A stretch of DNA of 64,000 nucleotides from NCBI GenBank assembly GCA_031761405.1, contig JASEVX010000006.1, forward strand, positions 28,653,627 through 28,717,626, written 5' to 3'. Under the pieces are notes generated by a model. The model did no database searches. It was not told where the DNA came from and was given only the letters and a program-made list of their open reading frames with translations. The position numbers and the translations under genes are program-made. Origin of the DNA: Serripes groenlandicus (Eukaryota; Mollusca; Bivalvia; Cardiida; Cardiidae). This document shows, in pieces, positions 57,776 to 64,000 of this stretch (position 1 is the stretch's first letter; each line of letters starts with the position of its first letter).

Positions 57776-58092
57776 AATTGTATCTGGTAAGAAGCAAAAG
57801 GAATGATAACAAATAACAAAACATTAAAGAATTATTGATGCAAACTTGATTCTTAAGTGCAACTTTGATTTATTTTAAAATTCAAGTGCAAAACTGTTGT
57901 GCGCTTAAAACGATTTTGGTAGATTATGAAACTTTCAAGATATTTGTTCTGGTTTGTGCCAGGGTTGCAGTTGCATTATAATTTAATATTTATAAATGAC
58001 ATTTTTTCTTTTTCGAAGAAAATGGGGTTATTAAAAGTTATTAATAATAAATTTGAAGTTCTTTCAAACATGACTTGATTTTTTTCTTTTAG

Positions 58093-58190
58093 GCTACCCT
58101 GCATATATTCTAAAGAAAGTATTGCAAGTCCGGAATGAGGAACTTCTTGTAATGTATGATATAGCCTATACACTACACAAGCATTTTCAG
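58093..58190 (+). CDS. Exon-like segment of a KDZ-type transposase: YDIA motif
   Basis: The acceptor is a long pyrimidine tract ending TTTTAG at 58092; the donor GTTAGA starts at 58191. The 98-nt segment reads without stops in one phase (two bases, then 32 codons): YPAYILKKVLQV, then a run ending ELLVMYDIAYTLHKHFQ. KDZ transposases carry a conserved YDIAC motif followed by a helix with a KHL/KHF ending, and its aspartate is thought to be catalytic. Here the Asp is kept but the usual Cys is Tyr. In the phase that follows the 54363 exon directly there would be a stop at the seventh codon, so the two are not adjacent exons. The DGNF- and CxHG-like parts expected between them were not found in the repeat-filled intron. 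Confidence 0.5.
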
Positions 58191-58498
58191 GTTAGATATA
58201 TATGTTCTTAAGGGAATGAAAGTTCAATAGACTTTTCAAGACATGGTACCAGCAGTTTTAAGATGAAAACTTGAAATAAACTAAGAATTAGTTATAGATC
58301 AATACTATGGTTACAATAGTTCAAACTTTCCTTTTACATGAATTAGGCCATAGGCCATTGGTTCCCGAATCACCACAAGGCATACAGAAAACCAGTTTTA
58401 CTTATTGACCAGGACCAACATTCTGATTAGCTGGACATTTACATTTATGTGTTATATAATTGTTAGAACATCAACTATAGTAACAGTATTAGTTTTTA

Positions 58499-59494
58499 CC
58501 TCACCTGTGCACGGAGTGCAAGGTGAGCTATTATGATCACATTTTGTCCGTCATGCGTCGTCAACAATTGCCCTTGTTAACACTCTACAGGCTACATTTT
58601 TCATTCGATCTTCATGAAAGTTCAGATTAATCAACTCCATCAAATCGAAACTGGGCCATATGAGGTCAACACCTAGGTCACTAGGTCAAATTGAAGGTAA
58701 ATCTTGTTAACTCTCTGGAGGCCACATTTTCAGCTTGAGCACGTTGAAACTTTATCAGAATGTTTGTCTTGATGATATATAAGTCAAGTTCGAACATGGG
58801 TTATGTCAGGTCAAAAGGTAGGTCACTCCGTCAAATTGAAGGAAAATCTTGTTAACAGTCCAGAGGCCACAATTTTTGCTTCAGCAGTTGGAAATTCTGT
58901 CAGAATGTTTGTCTTAAAATTATCTAGATCAAGTTCGAATTTGGTCAGAAACTAATTCACAAGGCCATATTGAAGGGAGATCTGGTTAAGACTGTAGAAG
59001 CCACATTTTTTGCTACAGCAGCTTGAAATCTAGTCGTCAGAATGTTAATCTAACTGAGTTCTAGGTCAAGTTCGAATATGGGTCATGCCAGGTCACTGGG
59101 CCAAATTGGTGGGAGGCTGCATTTTTTGCTTCAGCAGCTTGAAATTTTGTCAGAATGTTTGTCTGTATGATATCTACATCAAGTTTGAATATGGGTCATA
59201 TTAGGTTAAAAACTTGGTCACTAGACTAAATTAAGTAATATAGTGTGTTAAAACTCCGGAGGCCTCATTTTTACTTTGAGCAAGTTGAAACTTTGTCAGA
59301 ATGTTTGTCTTGATGATATCTAGTCCATGTTCAATATTGGTCATATTAGGTCACTAGGCCAAATGAAAGAAAATCTTTAACACTGAAGGTTTCATTTGAA
59401 TCTTTATCAGAATAATTGTCTTGATGTGTTTTGCATTAGTAATCACATTGCATAATTCAGGTGAGTGATCTAGGGTCATCATGGCCCTCTTGTT
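58499..59494 (+). mobile_element. Tandem-repeat-bearing element with CTCACCTG...AAGGTGAG start
   Basis: Starts with a hairpin around CACCTGTGCACGGAGTGCAA and ends CAGGTGAGTGATCTAGGGTC, ATCATGGCCCTCTTGTTT. The interior repeats AGAATGTTTGTCTTGATGAT every ~125 bp. Complete version of the piece at 17625. Confidence 0.85.
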
Positions 59495-59995
59495 TGGATC
59501 CATTGATAACTTTGGCAACCATGGCATGAAAAAGGGGCCAAAAGGCAAAAACTTTTAAAATCTCCCCATCCCTGAATCCACTTGTTGGATTTTCCTATAA
59601 TTACATAGAAATATTCTTTTCTTCCTCATGCCATTAATTTGCTAAAAGACTAAGGCAATATAGGGAAGGGTCCGATTAGTTTGCCTTATGACAGTGGAGC
59701 GATACTGGCCCTCTTGTGCCTCTTGTATGAACTATTTCAGTCTATATAATGAGATGGTGATTACCACCTGAAATTTAAGACACCAATTGAATTAAATTCA
59801 AACTACTTGTATATGTAATGTCAGAGGCGACAACAATACTACATTTACTATAATGAATAGCCATGAAATAAGACGGTGATTAACATACTGCCGACAACTG
59901 CTTGCTTATGAAACATTGCCGTATATCTTTTATGAACAGATAACTGACAAAATGAAAGATGTGGGAAAAAAACACTGCTTGTTCTGTTTTTCCAG

Positions 59996-60069
59996 GAAAC
60001 TTATTGTATTGAAGTTTCGCAGAAGTGCAAGTTTGCTGTTCCAGTTTTCCACACAATATGGCCTGTCAG
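59996..60069 (+). CDS. Exon-like segment of a KDZ-type transposase: VPVFH motif
   Basis: The acceptor is CTGTTTTTCCAG (ends 59995); the donor GTAGAA starts at 60070. The 74 nt read in phase 0, matching the phase-0 end of the 58093 exon, and give ETYCIEVSQKC then KFAVPVFHTIWPV. In KDZ proteins the YDIAC helix is followed by a segment like 'alPvFHayaH..CQ'. The PVFH core is present but the following His and CQ are not in this exon. It leaves a two-base overhang. The expected DGE..ERlW segment that carries the last acidic residue was not found downstream. Order, strand and phase agreement with the preceding exon support it; the short length limits certainty. Confidence 0.42.
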
Positions 60070-60283
60070 GTAGAATCATTTTATCATTTCCTGTATATGA
60101 TTCCTGTGATCTTATTATCTTTTTTTTTTTTTTTTCATTTATTCAAAACAATTTATACATAATACATGTAAGTAAAATATATATCTTAAAGTAACAGTGC
60201 ATATGTAATTCACATCCTAACATAATATATATACATATTATCAAAGCATGTAGTTGTGTATATAATGCTGTTTTTTCAGTTTT

Positions 60284-60285
60284 AT

Positions 60286-60340
<55 letters not shown>

Positions 60341-60439
60341 AGGAGAGAGAGACAGACAGATATACAGACAGAGACAGAGACAGAGAGACAGACAGAGAGA
60401 CAGAGAGACAGAGACAGAGACAGAGATAGAGACAGAGTT
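60284..60439. repeat. (GA)n / (GACA)n compound microsatellite
   Basis: A pure GA run with a few interruptions passes into GACAGA-type units. Read on the minus strand it is TC/TCTG, directly following the LINE 3' end. Confidence 0.95.
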
Positions 60440-60473
60440 TATGTATCTTGGACTAAGGTTCGATAAAATGAGG

Positions 60474-60497
60474 TAATGTCTAATTATTTAGACATTA
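60474..60497. other. Perfect stem-loop overlapping the LINE stop codon
   Basis: Arms TAATGTCTAA (60474-60483) and TTAGACATTA (60488-60497) are perfect 10-base inverted repeats with a 4-base loop. The stop codon of the LINE ORF (60488-60490, minus strand) is inside one arm. A 3' hairpin could be what the LINE enzyme recognises on its RNA, which is an inference. Confidence 0.6.
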
Positions 60498-61897
60498 ACA
60501 ATGGTTAAGAATTTTTTCCATTTTCTATTAAAAAGGTCTGACTGGTCTTTTAAAAAGGCTATTTCTTGTTCTACTTTTAATCTGTTATTAAAGTAATTAA
60601 TGAACATATTACTCGTTGGAATTCGATTTGCGTATTTCATTTTAAATATGTATTGTTTGACAAGTATTATAATGTAATTCAATGTGTTAATATCTGTGAT
60701 CTTTTTTGATATGCCAAGAAAAACATCTTTTTTTTGTATCTTCACTTTTATCTGATTTCTTTCCAAAAAGGTTATAATTCCATTCCATAACAATTGTGTG
60801 TGTGAGCATTCCCAAAACAGATGTTCTAATGTTTCTACATTACTTGCACAAAAATCGCATATATTCGAAGGTTTCATTTTAAATCTCAATAATAGTTCGT
60901 TTGTAGGTAGAATTCTAGTTAAAAGCTTGTACTGAAAACATCTTAAGGTTGTATCTAATGTGGACTTAAAAGGTAAGATATAAATACTCTTCCAGTCTAA
61001 GGTTTCGTCAAATACTTCTTCCCATTTATCTTCTGCATTTGTGAGTGGCGTTTCACCTTGTAATTGAAGTTTATATAAAAATTTATTTACTTTTGTCAGT
61101 TCTACTATTTTTGCAACTAATTGTTTATTTTCGTCATTCACTGGTTGTGTCTTTTGTATTTCTTTCTTCATTTCATCTGGAATGTTTCCAATGATATTCT
61201 GATATTTCAGGAAATTGTTTGAGTTAAGATTGTATATATACTTCAATGTTTCAAAATCGAAAAATGTTTTTGTACGGAAATCAAATACATGTTCTAAAAA
61301 CGTTATCCCATTGTTATACCAATTTATGTAGAACATTGTATTGCCATTGCACTTTATATCTGTGTTGTTCCAAATTATTTCTTTTTTAATATTATTCTTT
61401 GGTAATTTACTTCTAATTTTATTCCATGATACCAATATATCCTTTAGAAAAGTATTTTTATTGAACATATTTTGAATATCAGTTTCGTGTAGTTTACACT
61501 CGAATATTAATTTGCCTCCGAACTTTTTTAAAGCTTTGTTAAAGAATATTTTCCACGAGCCAGTATTTTTATCGTCCAAATATCGCTTTATCCAACTTGC
61601 TTTCAGAGATTTTACAAGTAAGAATATATTTGGGACTGCAATTCCACCGTTTTCAATAGATTGTGACATTTTAGCTCTTTTAATTTTGTCTGGTTTATTA
61701 TCCCATATGAAGTTATAAATTATTTTATTAATATCAATGAGTATGTTTGCCGGTGGATTTGGTAACACTGTCAGTGGATAAATAAGTTTTGGTAATGCAA
61801 ATGTTTTAATAACTGTAACCTTTCCCATCTTATTATCTTGATATGTTAGACATCCGGTCTGATCCCCCCATATACGCCATAGGTTTGGCCCCTTCAT
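60488..61897 (-). CDS. C-terminal part of a LINE ORF2 (L1/Tx1-type), 5'-truncated
   Basis: An uninterrupted frame of 469 codons. Residues 20-76 match the region just after the reverse transcriptase palm and thumb of L1-like ORF2 proteins: MGKVTVIKTFALPKL, LPNPP, then FIWDNKPDKIKRAK. This is followed by ENGGIAVPN (residues 82-90). Near the C-terminus is a zinc knuckle, C347-x2-C350-x8-H359-x4-C364, as in L1 and Tx1 elements. The endonuclease and the RT catalytic domain are absent, and an in-frame TAA lies seven codons upstream of the first Met, so the copy is 5'-truncated and cannot move itself. The absence of stops over 1.4 kb suggests a fairly recent insertion. It lies antisense to the KDZ-like exons, inside what would be an intron. 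I favour the Tx1 branch because of the adjoining microsatellite, but L1 proper is possible. Confidence 0.85.
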   Translation of the reverse strand: MKGPNLWRIWGDQTGCLTYQDNKMGKVTVIKTFALPKLIYPLTVLPNPPANILIDINKIIYNFIWDNKPDKIKRAKMSQSIENGGIAVPNIFLLVKSLKASWIKRYLDDKNTGSWKIFFNKALKKFGGKLIFECKLHETDIQNMFNKNTFLKDILVSWNKIRSKLPKNNIKKEIIWNNTDIKCNGNTMFYINWYNNGITFLEHVFDFRTKTFFDFETLKYIYNLNSNNFLKYQNIIGNIPDEMKKEIQKTQPVNDENKQLVAKIVELTKVNKFLYKLQLQGETPLTNAEDKWEEVFDETLDWKSIYILPFKSTLDTTLRCFQYKLLTRILPTNELLLRFKMKPSNICDFCASNVETLEHLFWECSHTQLLWNGIITFLERNQIKVKIQKKDVFLGISKKITDINTLNYIIILVKQYIFKMKYANRIPTSNMFINYFNNRLKVEQEIAFLKDQSDLFNRKWKKFLTIVNV

Positions 61898-62572
61898 TTT
61901 GTGAAATTCTGCTTAATTGGCTTTGTTTGCTCTGTCACTTTGATCATTCCTTATGTAATCTTCACACGCTTCGTTTGAAGCTTACATTTAGGCATTATAT
62001 ATGATGGCCATTTTAATTTTCTAATCAGATTTTCTTGGACACTCCTGAGTAATGGCCTTTGATTGAGATATATAGTTAAAGGTTGGCGATTTTGTCTCAA
62101 AAATTTGTGAAATTTTCAATTCTATTGTATCAGGTGTTTCGCTTTTGCTTAAATAATTCCAATGATTTCTGACAGTACTACACAATAATTCTCTACCAAT
62201 CAACAGAATGTTGTGAAACATAGATCAAAGTGGTTTTTTTAAAGGGGATTTATCAAGGGGTAATACAAATTTAATGCATTTTAAGTATATCATATTGCAC
62301 CAGATGGCAATCTCGCCTTCAAATTTGTTTTGCCATCTTTTCCAGCTCTAAATTGTTACTTACCAAATTTCTTTGTCTTTTCAGGTCAGATGTATTCTAG
62401 AGAAGACATAAGTACATTTAAAATGTTTCAGAGGCTTACCAAAGGCTTAAAGGAAAGAATGCACTTGGCAGCAATTATTTTACAACCATTTACTCCAGTG
62501 TAAAGATGAACATCTTGAAAATACAGACAATCTATTAATGAAGGTACATGTATAATATAGTACTATAGCTTT

Positions 62573-63400
62573 TTAGCTCACCTGTGAACGAAGTCTGTCG
62601 TTCGTCTGTCTGTCTGTCTGTCTGTTTACTTTTTCCTACAAATGACCCAATTTCAAAATAATTTCACAGGAATGTTCCTTAGGATGTTTTCTTTCAAAGT
62701 TGTTCAAAGAATTCAATTCCATGTGAAAGAACTTTGGTTGCTGCAGGATCAAAAAAAGGGGATAATTGCCAAAACTTTAAAAATCTTCTTGTCGAAAAGT
62801 ACTTGTCTGATTTCATAATTATTTTGGACAAATGTTCCTAGGGGAACCATTTACCAAGATTTTTTAAATTATTCTGATCCGTTGAAAAACATGGCCGCCT
62901 GGGTGGCGGAGCTTGTTTTACTTATATATGCATTATAACATCTTTAAAAATCTTCTTGTCCAAAAGTACCGGCCTGACTTAAACATAATTTTGCACAAAT
63001 GTTCCTTAGGGGACCTTCTATCAAGGTTGTTGAAAAACATGGCCACCAGGGTCAAGGCTTGTTTTCCTTATATGTGCATAGTAAAAAGATTAAAAATCTT
63101 CTTGTCCAAAAGTACCTGCCCAATTTAAAAAATGTTTGGCACAAGATTGTTGAAATTATTTCGATCTGATGAAAAACATGGCTGCCAGGTGGGCGGGGCA
63201 TGTTTTCCTTGTATGTAATATAGTGAAAACTTAAAAAAAACATCTTGTACTAAAGCACTGGCCTGATTTGAAAATAATTTGGATCAAATGTTCCTTGTGT
63301 CACCCTGTGCCAAGGGTGTTCAATTTATGCTGATCTGTTGAAAAACATGGCCACCAGGGGGTTGCTTGTTTTCCTTATATGTATAGACTAAAAACTTTGA
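62573..63400 (+). mobile_element. Tandem-repeat-bearing element, ~160-bp units
   Basis: Starts TAGCTCACCTGTGAACGAAG and a (CTGT)n run. Four to five units contain AAATCTTCTTGTCCAAAAGT and GAAAAACATGGCCGCC. The right end is not sharp. Confidence 0.75.
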
Positions 63401-63439
63401 AAACTATTGGAAGTTCTATTACTCTTGTATTATAGAGTA

Positions 63440-63550
63440 GATAACTCTTTTGAAATAGAGAAATTTCTCATGGTTAGAAACTTCTCCTTTTCTCACAATG
63501 TATTTTAAAATTGCCTGTACAGACATGTCTGCATGCAGGAACGGGTTATA
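63440..63550. mobile_element. Family H right-half fragment
   Basis: AGAGAAATTTCTCATGGTTA hairpin remnant and CTTCTCCTTTTCTCACAATG; ends GGAACGGGTTA. Confidence 0.5.
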
Positions 63551-63802
63551 TCAGTTCTACTTTTAGCAAATTGGGGTTATTAGGTGCTTGCATGTCAAAA
63601 AAAACAACCCAGTTAAATCAATTTATTTTTGCTCAATAGCAATTACAATTTTTGTAGCAATTGTATTCAAATTTGTGTAGCAATTGTATTCAAACTTGGA
63701 AAAAGAAATGTGATGTTGAGACCTGGCAAGTTTACTTGCTTTTGTGAAATCAGACTTGGAGTCAAAGTTACATACCTTTGGTTGTCATAAATTGTATTTT
63801 AG

Positions 63803-63916
63803 TCCCAGCCAAAAACAGGAATCAGTTTGGCAATGTCTGTCTGTCCATCTGGAGCTGGTAGGATGGATGTGTACTTGTAAACCTTGTGGTTCTGAATCTG
63901 CTATCACTTTTTTCAG
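63803..63916 (+). CDS. Possible exon of unknown function
   Basis: A stop-free 114-nt stretch lies between an acceptor-like site (TTGTATTTTAG, ends 63802) and a donor (CAG/GTGGGT at 63917). It begins with one base of a split codon, which fits in phase after the 59996 exon, and includes a CTCKPCG cluster near its end. The peptide does not show the KDZ motifs expected at this place, so it may be an unrelated exon or chance. It lies at the window edge, so what follows cannot be seen. Confidence 0.2.
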
Positions 63917-64000
63917 GTGGGTGAGAAAAAGGATGATTGGGAAGGAGGAAGAAAATTAAAATCAAAAGACTCACACAAAGACTTTTAAACTGTGAACTGA

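Larger units (their letters stand above)
60440..61912 (-). mobile_element. 5'-truncated LINE insertion
   Basis: This covers the LINE coding fragment plus a very short 3' untranslated stretch of about 50 bases, which runs straight into a TC-rich microsatellite (60284-60439). No poly(A) tail is visible. The 5' edge is placed just upstream of the ORF, where similarity to ORF2 stops. I see no matching microsatellite at the 5' edge, so target-site duplication is not demonstrated. Confidence 0.7.

Noticed and set aside
62389..62548. Further KDZ exon (acceptor TTTGTCTTTTCAG at 62384, donor AAG/GTACAT)
   Set aside because: All frames compatible with the preceding exon hit stops quickly and the best frame (MYSREDISTFKMF...) shows no KDZ motif.

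Overview
The window looks like mollusc DNA, most probably from a heterodont bivalve. A dreissenid is my best guess, but no host gene fixes the species. The reasons are high A+T, almost no long open frames, many tRNA-derived SINEs, many short inverted-repeat DNA elements, and tandem-repeat-bearing elements built from short runs such as GTCCGTCCGT and ending in CTTGTT. Such elements are commonplace in clam, mussel and oyster assemblies. A 200-base run of N (28348-28547) is an assembly gap. There is no bacterial-type gene organisation.

Layout: 1-14.1 kb holds a dispersed segmental duplication (copy A 424-4487, copy B 11737-14034). Copy A carries about 2 kb of extra foldback-rich sequence and has a 254-bp inverted-repeat element at its right edge. 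Between the copies lie a GC-richer repeat patch, a degenerate ~183-bp tandem array, SINEs, and piggyBac-like miniature elements (called family H here). 14.1-28 kb has SINEs (two with clear target-site duplications), fragments of tandem-repeat elements, a minisatellite, and a 140-bp tandem array. 28-34 kb is mostly single-copy-looking AT-rich sequence with foldbacks, a possible DIRS-type remnant, and a 5S-rRNA-like SINE head. 34-50 kb is a patchwork of family H, a second ~265-bp dyad-symmetric family (family S), a 25-bp minisatellite, a pearl-like tandem-repeat element nested inside an H copy, and a local tandem duplication (44.98-46.91 kb).

50-64 kb holds the only convincing coding material. 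On the plus strand, three exon-like segments with good splice signals (54363-54604, 58093-58190, 59996-60069) resemble parts of a KDZ (Kyakuja-Dileera-Zisupton) transposase-type protein: a cysteine cluster, then a YDIA segment, then a VPVFH segment. The expected intervening and following exons are not visible, so this is either an eroded gene or a gene whose other exons I could not recognise. Its introns are filled with tandem-repeat elements. In antisense orientation lies a 5'-truncated L1/Tx1-type LINE with an uninterrupted 469-codon frame, whose 3' end abuts a TC-rich microsatellite.

The window therefore mainly records transposition. Several insertions can be read directly from interrupted repeats, empty sites or target-site duplications. 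Family assignments of elements without a coding region rest on termini and target sites seen here and remain inferences.
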